Shown: positions 1 through 10,170 of the stretch, piece after piece
How positions within the stretch are numbered: position 1 is the first letter of the stretch
Layout: each line of letters begins with the position of its first letter
Position numbers and translations under genes: made by a program
Notes under the pieces: generated by a model
What the model was told of the DNA's origin: nothing
The model's database searches: none
Seen by the model: the letters and a program-made list of their open reading frames with translations, nothing else
Assembly: GCA_902538745.1 (NCBI GenBank)
Contig: CACBGP010000006.1
Coordinates: 1 to 38,693 of the forward strand
DNA: 38,693 nt
Direction of reading: 5' to 3'
Source of the DNA: an uncultured Pelagibacteraceae bacterium
Lineage (GTDB): Bacteria > Pseudomonadota > Alphaproteobacteria > Pelagibacterales > Pelagibacteraceae

Positions 1-3000
1 ATGCTAAAGAATTTAGACCTAGAAAATGAGAGAAAAAATTTATCGTCATACATAAAAGAGACCAAATCAAAGGTTAATGAGGAGAGAGCAATTAAAAGAT
101 TAAAATTAATAGAATCTTTTATCGAAACAGGTCAGAAGCCTGAATGGATGATTATGACAGTTGTCCCTGTAATACCACCTGAACTAAGACCACTAGTTCC
201 TCTAGATGGTGGAAGATTTGCAACTTCAGATTTGAATGATTTGTATAGAAGGGTAATTAATAGAAATAATCGTTTAAAGAGATTAATGGATCTTAAAGCA
301 CCAGATATTATTGTAAGAAATGAAAAAAGAATGCTTCAAGAGTCAGTTGATGCATTGTTTGATAATGGCAGAAGAGGAAGAGTAATAACAGGCACAGGAA
401 AAAGGCCATTAAAATCTCTTGCTGAAATGCTCAAGGGTAAACAAGGAAGATTTAGACAAAATTTACTTGGTAAGAGAGTAGATTATTCTGGTCGTTCTGT
501 GATTGTTGTTGGTCCCGATTTAAAACTCCATGAATGTGGTTTACCAAAAAAAATGGCGTTAGAACTTTTTAAACCATTTTTGTATGCTAGATTGAATAAG
601 TTGGGATTAGCCTCAACTATAAAACAAGCTAAAAAATTAGTTGAGAAAGAAACAAATGCAGTTTGGGATGCTTTAGAGCTTATAGTAAGAGAGCATCCAG
701 TATTGTTAAATAGAGCACCAACACTTCATAGACTTGGAGTGCAAGCATTTGAACCCAAACTAATTGAAGGAGATGCCATAGAATTACATCCATTAACTTG
801 CGCTGCTTTTAATGCTGATTTTGATGGTGACCAAATGGCAGTACATGTTCCTTTAAGTTTAGAGGCTCAACTAGAAGCAAGAATCTTAATGTTGTCAACA
901 AATAATATTCTTTCACCATCTAATGGGAAACCAATAATTGTTCCAAGTCAGGATATGATTTTAGGTATTTATTATTTATCGCAAGAACCACTTACAGATA
1001 AACCATCAGGTTATTTCTTAAATGCAGATCAGATTGAATTTGCCTTGTCGTCTGGTCAAATAAAAGTTCATAGTACCATAATATCAAGATTTGAAACAAT
1101 TGATGAAAATGGAAAACCAAAATTTGAAAAATACACTTCAACGGCAGGAAGATTTTTACTGGCAAATTTATTACCAAAAAATAAAGACATTAAATTTTCA
1201 CTAATTGACAGATTGCTTCCGAAAAAGACTGTCTCAGAAATTATTGATATTGTTTTCAGATTTTGTGGTCAAAAAACAACTGTAATTTTCTGCGACAAGT
1301 TAAAAGATCTTGGTTTTAAACACGCTTTTAAAGCTGGTATTTCTTTTGGAAAAGATGATCTGGTTATTCCACAAAACAAAACACAATTAATCGACGATAC
1401 AAAGAAACTTATATCAGATTACGAGACTCAATATGCCGAAGGTCTAATAACTAGAGGAGAGAAATACAATAAAGTTGTAGATGCCTGGTCAAAATGTACT
1501 GATAAAGTAGCTGGAGAAATGATGAAGGGTATTTCTGCTACGGAAAAAACTTCAGAGGGATTGAAAATAAATTCTGTATTTATGATGGCAGATAGTGGAG
1601 CAAGGGGCTCTGCAGCACAAATGAAACAATTAGCTGGAATGAGAGGTCTTATCGCTAAACCTTCAGGAGAAATTATCGAGAGTCCTATTACATCTAATTT
1701 TAAAGAGGGATTGACAGCATTAGAATATTTTAATTCAACTCATGGAGCTAGAAAAGGATTGGCAGATACAGCGCTTAAAACAGCAAGTTCTGGTTATTTA
1801 ACTAGAAGATTGTGTGATGTTGCGCAAGACTTAACAATAACTAAAAAAGAGTGTGATTGTAAAAAACCTGGTTTTATAGAACTTTCTGAAATCTTAGAGG
1901 GTGGTAATGTTGTTGTAAGTATATCCGAGAGGGCGCTAGGTCGAATAGCATTTGATGACGTTAAACATCCTTTAACTGGTGAAATTATAATTAAAAAATC
2001 GTCAATGATAGATGAAGCCGCGTGTGATCTAATTGACTCTGCAGGTATTAAATCCATAAAAGTGTATTCAGTTATGACATGTGGTTCAAAAGAAGGTGTT
2101 TGTGCAATCTCTTATGGAAGAGACTTATCTAGAGGAAAAATGGTACATGTAGGAGAGGCAATTGGAATGATATCAGCCCAATCTATTGGAGAACCAGGTA
2201 CACAATTAACGATGAGAACATTCCATGTTGGTGGTACTGCTTCTGTAAAACAAGACTCTCAAATAATAACCAAAACAGATGGTATTTTGAAAATAATTAA
2301 CTCAAATATTTTGGAAGATTCTAAAAAGAATTTAATTGTTATGGGAAGGAATACCCAATTATCAATTGAGGATGAAAACGGAGTTCAAACCGCAATTTAT
2401 AAAGTTGCATACGGTTCAAAATTATTTTTTAAGAATGGAGATAAAATTAAAGCTAACACTAAGATTTGCGAGTGGGATCCATATACAACACCTGTAATTG
2501 CTGAAAAATCGGGTATAGCTAGTTATGTAGATTTGATTGATGGTGTTTCGATACAAGAGACCACTGATGATGCAACTGGTATTTCATCAAAATCAGTTGT
2601 TGATTGGAGATCTCAATCTAAAAGTTCAGACTTAAAGCCCAGAATTACTCTAAGAGATGAAAAAGGAAATGTTATTAAAAAAGCTGACGATAATGAAGCA
2701 AGATATTATCTTGTTCCCGACTCCATTTTATCTGTTAAAGATGGGCAAAAAGTTTCAGCAGGAGATGTTATTGCTAGATTACCAAAAGAGACAACCAAGA
2801 CTAAAGATATTACCGGAGGACTTCCTCGAGTTGCAGAACTTTTTGAGGCTAGAAAAGCAAAAGATAGCGCAATTATAGCTGAAAATGATGGTCAAGTAAT
2901 TTTTGGTAAAGAAGTACGAGGTAAACAAAGAGTTTCAATTGTACCAGAGGATGGCTCTGAACCTTCAAATTATTTAATACCAAAAGGCAAGCATATTAAT

Positions 3001-3597
3001 TTTAATCAAGGCGAAAAAATTAAAAAAGGGGAGTACTTATTAGACGGCCAGCCTCTACCTCACGATATATTAAGAATATTGGGGATTAAAGATTTAACAG
3101 AATACTTTGTAAATCAGGTGCAAGAAGTTTATAGATTACAAGGTGTTGTAATTAACGACAAACATATTGAAACAATTTTAAGACAGATGCTGAAAAAAGT
3201 GGAAGTTAAAACTTCTGGAGACTCATCTTATCTACCAGGTGAAATTATTGATAGAATAAAATTTGAAAATATGAACGAAAAATTAAAATTAGAGGGAAAA
3301 ACACCTGCGACCAGTGAAAGAGTTTTGATGGGTATTACCAAAGCTTCTTTGCAGACTGAGTCATTCATATCAGCTGCCTCTTTCCAAGAGACAACAAGAG
3401 TTTTGACTGATGCAGCAATAAAAGGAAAAATTGACCCCCTAAATGGGCTGAAAGAAAATGTGATTGTTGGTAGATTGGTTCCAGCTGGTACTGGTAACAT
3501 TAAGAATAAATGGAATAAAAAAGCGCTCGAAGATGATAATAAGTTCTTATCTGAACAAGAAAAAATTGAGTCCTCTGAAACTCAAGCAAATCAATAA
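1..3597 (+). CDS. rpoC: DNA-directed RNA polymerase subunit beta' (5' end outside window)
   Basis: This is the large catalytic subunit beta' of RNA polymerase. The visible 1198 residues correspond to the part of E. coli RpoC starting near residue 190, so the N-terminal clamp and first zinc ribbon lie outside the window. The Met at base 1 is probably internal. The catalytic Mg-binding motif NADFDGDQM is at residues 271-279. The bridge helix begins near residue 528 ([13 protein letters not shown]) and the trigger loop covers about 570-600. The C-terminal [10 protein letters not shown] block and a short polar tail are complete. The second zinc site is unusual: Cys618, Cys694 and Cys701 are present, but the last canonical Cys is Ser704, and an extra Cys620 sits two residues after Cys618. 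The identification is certain; the start is not in the window. Confidence 0.98.
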   Translation: MLKNLDLENERKNLSSYIKETKSKVNEERAIKRLKLIESFIETGQKPEWMIMTVVPVIPPELRPLVPLDGGRFATSDLNDLYRRVINRNNRLKRLMDLKAPDIIVRNEKRMLQESVDALFDNGRRGRVITGTGKRPLKSLAEMLKGKQGRFRQNLLGKRVDYSGRSVIVVGPDLKLHECGLPKKMALELFKPFLYARLNKLGLASTIKQAKKLVEKETNAVWDALELIVREHPVLLNRAPTLHRLGVQAFEPKLIEGDAIELHPLTCAAFNADFDGDQMAVHVPLSLEAQLEARILMLSTNNILSPSNGKPIIVPSQDMILGIYYLSQEPLTDKPSGYFLNADQIEFALSSGQIKVHSTIISRFETIDENGKPKFEKYTSTAGRFLLANLLPKNKDIKFSLIDRLLPKKTVSEIIDIVFRFCGQKTTVIFCDKLKDLGFKHAFKAGISFGKDDLVIPQNKTQLIDDTKKLISDYETQYAEGLITRGEKYNKVVDAWSKCTDKVAGEMMKGISATEKTSEGLKINSVFMMADSGARGSAAQMKQLAGMRGLIAKPSGEIIESPITSNFKEGLTALEYFNSTHGARKGLADTALKTASSGYLTRRLCDVAQDLTITKKECDCKKPGFIELSEILEGGNVVVSISERALGRIAFDDVKHPLTGEIIIKKSSMIDEAACDLIDSAGIKSIKVYSVMTCGSKEGVCAISYGRDLSRGKMVHVGEAIGMISAQSIGEPGTQLTMRTFHVGGTASVKQDSQIITKTDGILKIINSNILEDSKKNLIVMGRNTQLSIEDENGVQTAIYKVAYGSKLFFKNGDKIKANTKICEWDPYTTPVIAEKSGIASYVDLIDGVSIQETTDDATGISSKSVVDWRSQSKSSDLKPRITLRDEKGNVIKKADDNEARYYLVPDSILSVKDGQKVSAGDVIARLPKETTKTKDITGGLPRVAELFEARKAKDSAIIAENDGQVIFGKEVRGKQRVSIVPEDGSEPSNYLIPKGKHINFNQGEKIKKGEYLLDGQPLPHDILRILGIKDLTEYFVNQVQEVYRLQGVVINDKHIETILRQMLKKVEVKTSGDSSYLPGEIIDRIKFENMNEKLKLEGKTPATSERVLMGITKASLQTESFISAASFQETTRVLTDAAIKGKIDPLNGLKENVIVGRLVPAGTGNIKNKWNKKALEDDNKFLSEQEKIESSETQANQ

Positions 3598-3626
3598 AAA
3601 TAACACCCTTCGCCATTAGTTTTAGT

Positions 3627-3654
3627 TTGACAAAATCATATTAATAAGTATTTT
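3627..3654 (+). promoter_or_regulatory. Candidate sigma-70-type promoter upstream of rpsL
   Basis: A perfect TTGACA box lies at 3627-3632. It is followed after 16 bases by TATTTT at 3649-3654, which matches TATAAT at four of six positions. It sits in the 158-base rpoC-rpsL gap, about 100 bases before the rpsL ATG, leaving a leader of roughly 95 nucleotides. It would drive rpsL-rpsG-fusA and the downstream ribosomal protein genes. The boxes are seen directly; promoter activity is inferred. Confidence 0.6.
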
Positions 3655-3679
3655 GGCGATAATTTTTTTGGTTGGAATG

Positions 3680-3697
3680 TAGTGCTTAATAGCACTA
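3680..3697 (+). promoter_or_regulatory. Hairpin in the rpsL 5' leader
   Basis: TAGTGCT (3680-3686) and AGCACTA (3691-3697) form a perfect 7-bp stem around a TAAT loop. A second short inverted repeat, TGAC-CT-GTCA, lies at 3712-3721. No T tract follows the main stem, so it does not look like an intrinsic terminator for rpoC. Its place between the promoter candidate and rpsL suggests a leader structure, possibly a ribosomal-protein autoregulation site. That role is inference. Confidence 0.45.
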
Positions 3698-3755
3698 AAC
3701 GCTGCCATGAATGACCTGTCAGTTATTTCATCAAAAAACTTAATTATAAATTTAT

Positions 3756-4127
3756 ATGCCGACAATAAACCAGTTATTAAGAAAAAAAAGAATTAAGCCT
3801 TTAGCTAGGAACAAAGTTCCTGCTTTACAAAAACAACCACTTAAAAGAGGTGTATGTGTTAAAGTATACACAACTACACCAAAAAAACCAAACTCAGCTT
3901 TGAGAAAAGTCGCAAGAGTAAGATTATCAAATGGATTCGAAGTGACTGCATATATTCCTGGTGAGGGTCACAATCTTCAAGAGCACTCGGTAGTCTTAAT
4001 AAGAGGCGGCAGAGTAAAGGATTTACCAGGTGTTAGATATCATATTCTAAGAGGTAATTTAGATACACAAGGAGTAGCCAATAGAAAACAAAGACGATCC
4101 TTGTATGGAACGAAAAAAGGTAAATAA
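3756..4127 (+). CDS. rpsL: 30S ribosomal protein S12
   Basis: S12 sits at the interface of the 30S decoding centre and takes part in decoding accuracy. At 123 residues it has the usual length. The conserved KKPNSALRK block is present, and so is [13 protein letters not shown], which contains the Asp that is methylthiolated in many bacteria. The start [11 protein letters not shown] is the family start. It opens the str cluster, 158 bases after rpoC and behind a promoter candidate and hairpin. rpsG follows after two bases, so there is no room for the longer S12-S7 intergenic region that S7 binds in E. coli. Confidence 0.98.
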   Translation: MPTINQLLRKKRIKPLARNKVPALQKQPLKRGVCVKVYTTTPKKPNSALRKVARVRLSNGFEVTAYIPGEGHNLQEHSVVLIRGGRVKDLPGVRYHILRGNLDTQGVANRKQRRSLYGTKKGK

Positions 4128-4129
4128 TA

Positions 4130-4600
4130 ATGTCGAGAAAAAAAACTCAGCCAAAAAAAAATATTACACCAGATCCAAAATTTAACTCTACTATAATTCC
4201 AAAATTAATTAATAATATTATGTATGATGGAAAAAGGGGTGTTGCAGCTAAAATAGTTTACGATGCGATTGAAAAAATAAAAACAAAATCAAAAAATGCA
4301 CCAATAGAAATATTTAATGAAGCAATCAATAATATAAAACCAACTGTTGAAGTACGTTCAAGAAGAGTGGGTGGGGCAACTTATCAAGTTCCAGTTGAGG
4401 TAAAAAGTAAGAGAGCGCAAGCTTTAGCTATAAGATGGCTGGTAGATTCTGCAAGAAAAAGAAAAGACAAGCAAATGTCTGATAAAATTTTCAATGAACT
4501 TTATGATGCTTATGAAAAAAAAGGTGCAGCAGTTAAAAAAAGAGAAGATGTTCATAAAATGGCTGAGTCAAATAAAGCGTTTGCACATTTTAGGTGGTAG
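4130..4600 (+). CDS. rpsG: 30S ribosomal protein S7
   Basis: S7 is a primary 16S rRNA-binding protein that organises the 3' major domain and contacts E-site tRNA. The protein has 156 residues, as expected. It shows the conserved block [19 protein letters not shown] and ends in AHFRW, the typical short proteobacterial C-terminus. It lies two bases after rpsL and five bases before fusA. Its last codons contain AGGTGG (4592-4597), which is well placed as a ribosome binding site for fusA. Confidence 0.98.
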   Translation: MSRKKTQPKKNITPDPKFNSTIIPKLINNIMYDGKRGVAAKIVYDAIEKIKTKSKNAPIEIFNEAINNIKPTVEVRSRRVGGATYQVPVEVKSKRAQALAIRWLVDSARKRKDKQMSDKIFNELYDAYEKKGAAVKKREDVHKMAESNKAFAHFRW

Positions 4601-4605
4601 ATAAT

Positions 4606-6684
4606 ATGGCAAGAACTCATACATTAAACAAATATAGAAATATTGGTATTATGGCACATATTGATGCTGGTAAAACAACTACGACTGAGAGAATTTTGTA
4701 TTATACCGGTAAAAGTCACAAAATTGGCGAAGTGCATGATGGTGCTGCAACTATGGATTGGATGGAGCAAGAGCAAGAAAGAGGTATAACAATTACTTCA
4801 GCAGCTACAACTTGTTTTTGGCAAGATCACAGAATAAATATAATCGATACCCCGGGTCATGTCGATTTTACAATTGAAGTTGAAAGATCATTAAAAGTTT
4901 TAGATGGTGCGGTAGCTGTTTTTGATGGTGTTGCTGGAGTGGAACCACAATCTGAGACTGTTTGGAGACAAGCTGACAAATATAAAGTTCCAAGAATTTG
5001 CTTTGTTAATAAATTGGATAGAACAGGAGCAGATTTTTTTAGGTGTGTGGAGATGATAAAAGACAGATTGGGAGCAAAACCATTAGTTTTACAAGTTCCA
5101 GTGGGAATAGAGTCTTCATTAAGTGGTGTAATTGATTTAGTTAAAATGAAAGCACAGATTTGGAAAAATGAAGCTTTAGGAGCTGAGTGGGAATACAAAG
5201 ATATTCCAGAAGATTTAAAAGAAATTTCAAATAAATACAGAACCGAATTAGTAGAATTAGCTGTCGAACAAGATGAAAAATTAATGGAAAGTTATTTAAA
5301 CGGTGATGAAATTAAAGAGGAAGATTTAATAAAATGTATTAGAAAAGGTACACTAAGTTTCGATTTTGTACCTGTTTTAACAGGTTCAGCTTTTAAAAAT
5401 AAAGGTGTTCAACCATTATTAGATGCTGTTGTAAATTATCTCCCAAGTCCTGAAGATATTAGCTCAATAAAAGGGACGAAAGTTGGATCTGATGAGGAAG
5501 TTGAGATGAAATTTGAGGACAATTCTCCATTTTCTGCCCTAGCTTTTAAAGTAGCAAATGATCCTTTTGTTGGCTCCTTGACGTTTATTAGAATTTATTC
5601 AGGAACAATAAAATCTGGAACATCGATCTATAACTCCTCAACAGACAAGGAGGAAAGAGTCGGAAGAATGTTATTAATGCACGCTAATTCGAGAGAAGAT
5701 ATAAAAGAGGCTAATGCTGGTGATATTGTATCTTTAGCTGGATTAAAGAATACAATGACCGGTCACACTTTATGTAATGAAGATAATCAAGTTTTACTAG
5801 AACCAATGGAATTTCCTGATCCTGTTATTGAAATAGCTGTTGAGCCAAAAACTAAAGGTGACCAAGAAAAAATGGGCGAGGCTTTAGCTAGATTGGCTAA
5901 AGAGGATCCATCATTTAGAGTTTCATCAGATGAAGAGTCTGGGCAAACAATTATTAAAGGTATGGGCGAATTACATCTAGATATTATTGTTGATAGAATG
6001 AAAAGAGAATTTAAAGTTGAGGCTAATGTCGGAGCACCTCAAGTCGCTTACAGAGAAACAATAGAGAAATCTGCAGAATTTGAATACATACACAAAAAAC
6101 AAAGTGGTGGAGCAGGTCAATTTGCTAAAGTTAAGCTTTTGATAGAACCCCAAGAACCGGGTAAAGGAAGATTGGTAGAAAGTGCAATTAAAGGAGGTGC
6201 AATACCAAAAGAATTTATCCCTGGTGTTGAAAAAGGCATTGAGACAGTTTCAGATAGTGGAATTTTAGCAGGTTTTCCCATGATTGATTACAAAGTTACT
6301 ATTCTTGATGGCTTACATCATGATGTGGACTCAAGTGTTTTAGCTTTTGAATTAGCTAGTAGAGCTTGTTTTAAAGAAGCGTGTACACAAGGAGGACTAA
6401 AACTTTTAGAACCAATCATGAGAGTTGAAGTTGTAACTCCAGAAGATTACATGGGCGATGTTATTGGTGATTTAAACAGTAGAAGAGGGCAAATTAATAC
6501 TCAAGAGCAAAGAGGAAATGCTACCGTAATAACAGCAATGGTCCCTCTTGCGAACATGTTTGGTTATATTAATAGTTTAAGATCGATGTCTCAAGGAAGA
6601 GCGCAATATTCCATGTTTTTTGATCATTATTCAAAAGTTCCACAAAATGTTCAAGATGAAGTAACAAAAAAGGTTGCAGGTTAA
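4606..6684 (+). CDS. fusA: Translation elongation factor G
   Basis: EF-G is the GTPase that drives translocation of tRNA and mRNA on the ribosome. I chose the ATG at 4606 ([10 protein letters not shown]) rather than the in-frame upstream codon at 4594, because MART is the family start and AGGTGG lies eight bases before it. That gives 692 residues, the usual length. GTPase motifs are AHIDAGKT (17-24), DTPGH (81-85) and NKLD (135-138); the switch I block [10 protein letters not shown] is intact. Domains II-V follow without a gap. rpsJ starts one base after the stop, so the tuf gene often found here is missing. Confidence 0.98.
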   Translation: MARTHTLNKYRNIGIMAHIDAGKTTTTERILYYTGKSHKIGEVHDGAATMDWMEQEQERGITITSAATTCFWQDHRINIIDTPGHVDFTIEVERSLKVLDGAVAVFDGVAGVEPQSETVWRQADKYKVPRICFVNKLDRTGADFFRCVEMIKDRLGAKPLVLQVPVGIESSLSGVIDLVKMKAQIWKNEALGAEWEYKDIPEDLKEISNKYRTELVELAVEQDEKLMESYLNGDEIKEEDLIKCIRKGTLSFDFVPVLTGSAFKNKGVQPLLDAVVNYLPSPEDISSIKGTKVGSDEEVEMKFEDNSPFSALAFKVANDPFVGSLTFIRIYSGTIKSGTSIYNSSTDKEERVGRMLLMHANSREDIKEANAGDIVSLAGLKNTMTGHTLCNEDNQVLLEPMEFPDPVIEIAVEPKTKGDQEKMGEALARLAKEDPSFRVSSDEESGQTIIKGMGELHLDIIVDRMKREFKVEANVGAPQVAYRETIEKSAEFEYIHKKQSGGAGQFAKVKLLIEPQEPGKGRLVESAIKGGAIPKEFIPGVEKGIETVSDSGILAGFPMIDYKVTILDGLHHDVDSSVLAFELASRACFKEACTQGGLKLLEPIMRVEVVTPEDYMGDVIGDLNSRRGQINTQEQRGNATVITAMVPLANMFGYINSLRSMSQGRAQYSMFFDHYSKVPQNVQDEVTKKVAG

Positions 6685-6685
6685 C

Positions 6686-6994
6686 ATGGAAAAGCAAAAT
6701 ATTAGGATAAAATTAAGAGCTTACGATAACAAAATTCTCGATGCTTCTACAGAAGAAATTGTAAATACAGTAAAAAGAACAGGAGCAACTATCAAAGGTC
6801 CAATCCCGTTACCAACAAGAATAGAAAGATATACAGTATTAAGATCACCACACATTGACAAGAAAAGTAGAGAACAATTCGAGTCTAGAACTCACAAAAG
6901 ACTAATAGATATTATTGAACCAACACCTCAAACTGTTGAAGCTTTAATGAAGCTTGATTTGGCTTCAGGCGTAGACGTGGAAATAAAGATTTAG
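6686..6994 (+). CDS. rpsJ: 30S ribosomal protein S10
   Basis: S10 is a 30S head protein; in other bacteria it also partners NusB in antitermination. The ATG at 6686 ([10 protein letters not shown]) gives 102 residues, the usual size; an upstream in-frame TTG at 6674 would overlap fusA and add non-family residues. Recognisable blocks are [17 protein letters not shown] and [13 protein letters not shown]. It begins the S10 cluster but is only one base from fusA, so S10 and str genes are probably co-transcribed. No separate promoter or S10 leader can fit. Confidence 0.97.
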   Translation: MEKQNIRIKLRAYDNKILDASTEEIVNTVKRTGATIKGPIPLPTRIERYTVLRSPHIDKKSREQFESRTHKRLIDIIEPTPQTVEALMKLDLASGVDVEIKI

Positions 6995-6996
6995 AT

Positions 6997-7707
6997 ATGA
7001 ATGAAATTGGATTAATTGGAAAAAAAATAGGAATGACTAGAGAGTTTTATAAATCAGGTCAGTTAGTTCCAGTAACAGTTTTAAAAATGGAAAAGGCTCG
7101 AGTTATTCAAATAATCGATCAAGAAAAGAGGGGCTATAGTGCCGTTCAACTTGGATATGGAAAAATTAAAAATTCAAAGCTTACTAAGGCTATGAAGGGA
7201 TATTTTGCAAAAAAAAATACTGAAGCTAAAAAAAAACTTAGAGAATTTAAAGTTCTAGATGTAAGTAAATATAAAGAGGGAAATGAATTTGGTTTAGAAA
7301 TTTTTAAAGATGTAAAATATGTAGACACTAGATCAAAAACGATTGGTAAGGGTTTCGCGGGAGCAATGAAAAGACACAATTTTGGAGGTTTAAGAGCAAC
7401 TCATGGAGTTTCAATATCACATAGATCTCATGGTTCAACAGGTCAAAGACAAGATCCTGGTAAGGTTTTTAAGGGAAAAAAGATGGCAGGTCATATGGGA
7501 GATAAACTTAGAACAATGCAGAATATCGAGATTATCAAAACAGATATTGAAAATGAGTTATTATATCTCAAAGGATCAATACCAGGTTCAAAAAACTCCG
7601 AAGTTTTAGTTAAAAAATCAGTCAAAAATATTTTAAAAAAGACCATAGAAGAAAAAATACAAGCAGCAGAACAAGCTAAAAAAACTCCTGATAAAAAGAA
7701 GAAATAA
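6997..7707 (+). CDS. rplC: 50S ribosomal protein L3
   Basis: L3 binds 23S rRNA early in assembly, and its loop reaches the peptidyl transferase centre. The 236-residue product begins MNEIGLIGKKIGMT, the family start. The loop containing GSTGQRQDPGKVFKGKKMAGHMG-type sequence is intact, including the Gln that is N5-methylated in E. coli (family knowledge). The C-terminus is a lysine-rich extension ending PDKKKK, longer than in E. coli. The stop overlaps the rplD start by one base (TAATG). Confidence 0.97.
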   Translation: MNEIGLIGKKIGMTREFYKSGQLVPVTVLKMEKARVIQIIDQEKRGYSAVQLGYGKIKNSKLTKAMKGYFAKKNTEAKKKLREFKVLDVSKYKEGNEFGLEIFKDVKYVDTRSKTIGKGFAGAMKRHNFGGLRATHGVSISHRSHGSTGQRQDPGKVFKGKKMAGHMGDKLRTMQNIEIIKTDIENELLYLKGSIPGSKNSEVLVKKSVKNILKKTIEEKIQAAEQAKKTPDKKKK

Positions 7708-8330
7708 TGAAGATTGAAAAAATAAATATAAATGGAAAAAAAGAGTCTATTGAAGTTTTAGATAAAATATTTTCAGCGAAAATAAACAAGAGACTTGTGA
7801 ATAACGTTTTGTATAAAACTAATGCAAATTATAAAGGGCGTCATGCTAAAACAAAACAACAAAATGAAATTTCAGGCCCTACTTCGAAAATATATGCTCA
7901 AAAAGGAACTGGTAATGCAAGACATGCTAGTAGAAAGGCACCAATATTTGTTGGTGGTGGTATTGCCCATGGCCCAAAAGGTGAATTAGCATACAAAAAA
8001 AGAAAATTAAATAAAAGTGAAAAAAAATTAGGTATTGCCTCTTTGATGAGTGAAAAAATTAAGCATAAAAATTTGATTGTGTTAAATGATTTTAACTCTG
8101 AGATTAAAAAGACAAAAGAGATGCATAATATTTTAAAAAAACTTGAAATATCAAATTCTTTGATGATTTTAGATAAGTCTTCAAAAGAAAAGATAGAGAA
8201 ATCAATTAGAAATATTCCAAATATCAAAGTAACTGATGTAAATCATTTTAGTGCATTTGATGTTGTTAGATATAAGAAAACTGTTTTTACAGAGAGTTCT
8301 GTTAAAGAACTAGAAAAGAGATATGTATAA
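7707..8330 (+). CDS. rplD: 50S ribosomal protein L4
   Basis: L4 is a 50S assembly protein whose extended loop lines the exit tunnel; in E. coli it also represses the S10 operon. The product has 207 residues, as expected. The tunnel-loop region is recognisable: TKQQNEISG, QKGTGNARHASRKAPIFVGGG and GPKGELAYKKRKLNK. Both ends are one-base TAATG overlaps, with rplC and rplW, which suggests translational coupling. The S10 leader that L4 targets in E. coli cannot exist here, given the one-base fusA-rpsJ gap. Confidence 0.97.
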   Translation: MKIEKININGKKESIEVLDKIFSAKINKRLVNNVLYKTNANYKGRHAKTKQQNEISGPTSKIYAQKGTGNARHASRKAPIFVGGGIAHGPKGELAYKKRKLNKSEKKLGIASLMSEKIKHKNLIVLNDFNSEIKKTKEMHNILKKLEISNSLMILDKSSKEKIEKSIRNIPNIKVTDVNHFSAFDVVRYKKTVFTESSVKELEKRYV

Positions 8331-8623
8331 TGAGTAAAGTTCACTTATTTGATAAAATTTTATCACCCGTTGTGACTGAAAAATCAACAAAATTATCTGA
8401 ACATAATAAAATAATTTTCAAAGTTCCATCAGGTGCCAATAAAATGAATTTAAAAAAGAATATCGAAAAAATATTCAAAGTAAATGTTGTTAAAGTAAAT
8501 ATTATAAACAAACAAAAAAGAACTAAAATGATAAGAGGGAGAAATGTTAACATTTCTGGATTTAAAAAAGCAATAATAACTCTTAAAAAAGGTCAGAGTA
8601 TAGATCTAACAGCAGGAATTTAA
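8330..8623 (+). CDS. rplW: 50S ribosomal protein L23
   Basis: L23 sits at the exit of the polypeptide tunnel and docks trigger factor and SRP. The product has 97 residues, normal for the family. Recognisable elements are LSPVVTEKST at the N-terminus, the NKMNLKKNIEKIFKVNVVKVN core and KKAIITLKKGQSIDL near the end. It overlaps the rplD stop by one base and is followed by rplB after two bases. Confidence 0.96.
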   Translation: MSKVHLFDKILSPVVTEKSTKLSEHNKIIFKVPSGANKMNLKKNIEKIFKVNVVKVNIINKQKRTKMIRGRNVNISGFKKAIITLKKGQSIDLTAGI

Positions 8624-8625
8624 TC

Positions 8626-9465
8626 ATGGGACTTAAAACTTTTAAACCATATACAAAATCTACAAGAGGGACAATTTTGGTTGATAGAACTGGGTTGTGG
8701 AAAGGTAAACCCTTTAAATCTTTAGTCTCTCCAAAAAATGCTATGAAAGGAAGAAACAATAATGGACATATAACCTCATCTAATAGAGCTGGAGGGCATA
8801 AAAAAATGTACAGACGTATAGACTTTTATAGAAAGAAATTTGATATGCCAGGAACTGTAGAAAGAATAGAATATGATCCAAACAGATCATGTTACATTAT
8901 GTTGATAAAGTTTGACGATGGTAATCATTCATATTATTTAGCACCACAAAAAATCAAGGCTGGAGATAAAATAGAAAATGGATCAAAAAAAGAAATTAAA
9001 ATAGGAAATTGCATGCCCCTTCAAGATATTCCTGTTGGTGTAAACATCCATAATGTTGAAATCCAGCCTGGAGCGGGTGGCAAATTAGCGAGATCAGCTG
9101 GCACATCAGTTGTAATCAGTGGTGTTGATGGAAATTATAGTTTAGTGAAATTAGCCTCAGGTGAAGTAAGAAAGATAGATTCTAGATCATTAGCCACAAT
9201 TGGTGTTTTGAGTAATCCTGATCAAAAAAACATTAAGATCGGAAAAGCGGGAAGATCAAGATGGTTAGGAAGAAGACCTCATACTAGAGGAGTTGTTAAA
9301 AATCCTGTAGATCACCCTCATGGCGGTGGAGAAGGTAAGTCAGCAGGAGGAAGACATCCAGTATCACCTACCGGTCAATCAGCTAAAGGTCTAAAAACCA
9401 GAGATAATAAAAGAACTGATAAATTTATTGTGAAAAGAAGAAATAATAGAAAGGACACTAAGTAA
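8626..9465 (+). CDS. rplB: 50S ribosomal protein L2
   Basis: L2 is a core 50S protein required for subunit association and peptidyl transferase function. The 279-residue length is typical. The N-terminal OB-like part contains FRRIDFYR-type sequence ([15 protein letters not shown]). The C-terminal SH3-like part includes the block [13 protein letters not shown] from residue 226, with the functionally important histidine corresponding to E. coli His229. The stop overlaps rpsS by one base (TAATG). Confidence 0.98.
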   Translation: MGLKTFKPYTKSTRGTILVDRTGLWKGKPFKSLVSPKNAMKGRNNNGHITSSNRAGGHKKMYRRIDFYRKKFDMPGTVERIEYDPNRSCYIMLIKFDDGNHSYYLAPQKIKAGDKIENGSKKEIKIGNCMPLQDIPVGVNIHNVEIQPGAGGKLARSAGTSVVISGVDGNYSLVKLASGEVRKIDSRSLATIGVLSNPDQKNIKIGKAGRSRWLGRRPHTRGVVKNPVDHPHGGGEGKSAGGRHPVSPTGQSAKGLKTRDNKRTDKFIVKRRNNRKDTK

Positions 9466-9764
9466 TGGCTAGAGCAGTATGGAAAGGACCTTTCGTAGAG
9501 GAAAGCTTAATAAAAAAAGTAGACAAATATAAAGTTGATCCAAAAAAAATTCCTATCAAAACTTGGTCAAGAAAATCTACAATAATACCTGATTTTGTTG
9601 GTGTTAGTTTTTTGATTTATAATGGCAAAAAGTTTATACCAATTACAATTTCTGAAGACATGGTTGGTCATAAACTAGGTGAATTTGCACCCACAAGAAC
9701 TTTTTTTGGTCACACACCAGCTGATAAAAAAGCGAAGCCAGCGGAAGCGGAAGTAAAAAAATAG
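9465..9764 (+). CDS. rpsS: 30S ribosomal protein S19
   Basis: S19 lies in the 30S head next to S13. The protein has 99 residues and starts [15 protein letters not shown], a family signature. [13 protein letters not shown] and [16 protein letters not shown] are conserved core blocks. The C-terminus is a short Lys/Ala/Glu tail. It overlaps the rplB stop and is followed by rplV after seven bases. Confidence 0.97.
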   Translation: MARAVWKGPFVEESLIKKVDKYKVDPKKIPIKTWSRKSTIIPDFVGVSFLIYNGKKFIPITISEDMVGHKLGEFAPTRTFFGHTPADKKAKPAEAEVKK

Positions 9765-9771
9765 AAAATTT

Positions 9772-10170
9772 ATGAGTAAAAAAAAGAAAATAAATAAAGA
9801 TAAGATAAAAACTGTTAAATCTATCAATAATAACATTAGATCTAGCGTGAGAAAACTTAACCCAATTTTGAGAGGTATAGTGGGAAAAAAAGTTAATGTT
9901 GCAATCCGAGATCTGCAATTTTCTGAAAAAAGAATAACTAAAGATATAAGAAAAACAATTAATTCAGCTGTGGCTAATGCAGAAAATAATTTTCAATACG
10001 ATATAGATAAACTAGTAGTAAAAGAAGCTTATTGTGGAAAAAAAATTACTATGAAAAGATTTAGACCTAGAGCAAAAGGTAGAGCTGCACCAATCTTAAA
10101 ACCTTATTCGAGTGTAACTATAATTTTATCAGAAACTAAAAAAATGGAGAGTCATGGGTCAAAAAGTTAA
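9772..10170 (+). CDS. rplV: 50S ribosomal protein L22
   Basis: L22 contacts all 23S rRNA domains, and its beta-hairpin lines the exit tunnel. The protein has 132 residues, longer than E. coli L22 (110), mainly because of a lysine/asparagine-rich N-terminus of about 20 residues before [17 protein letters not shown]. The tunnel hairpin block [15 protein letters not shown] is intact. A later start is not obvious, because no Met occurs until inside the core. The last 17 bases overlap the start of rpsC in another frame. Confidence 0.95.
   Translation: MSKKKKINKDKIKTVKSINNNIRSSVRKLNPILRGIVGKKVNVAIRDLQFSEKRITKDIRKTINSAVANAENNFQYDIDKLVVKEAYCGKKITMKRFRPRAKGRAAPILKPYSSVTIILSETKKMESHGSKS

Noticed and set aside
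3610..3659. TCGCCA/TGGCGA pair as an operator or long stem
   Set aside because: Only six bases with a 38-base spacer; this can arise by chance, so it is mentioned within the leader finding but not listed as a feature.
3680..3697. Hairpin read as the rpoC intrinsic terminator
   Set aside because: No T tract follows the stem; the T-rich run (3662-3669) comes before it. Kept as a leader structure instead.
4594..4605. Upstream in-frame start of fusA
   Set aside because: It adds four residues not typical of EF-G, overlaps rpsG, and the Shine-Dalgarno-like AGGTGG fits the ATG at 4606.
4857..5198. Antisense open frame of 113 codons inside fusA
   Set aside because: It is a shadow of the fusA coding pattern with no recognisable domain and no start signal.
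9643..9918. Antisense frame across rpsS and rplV
   Set aside because: Both sense genes are certain, and the antisense product has a low-complexity Phe/Leu/Ile composition, typical of the reverse of A-rich coding.
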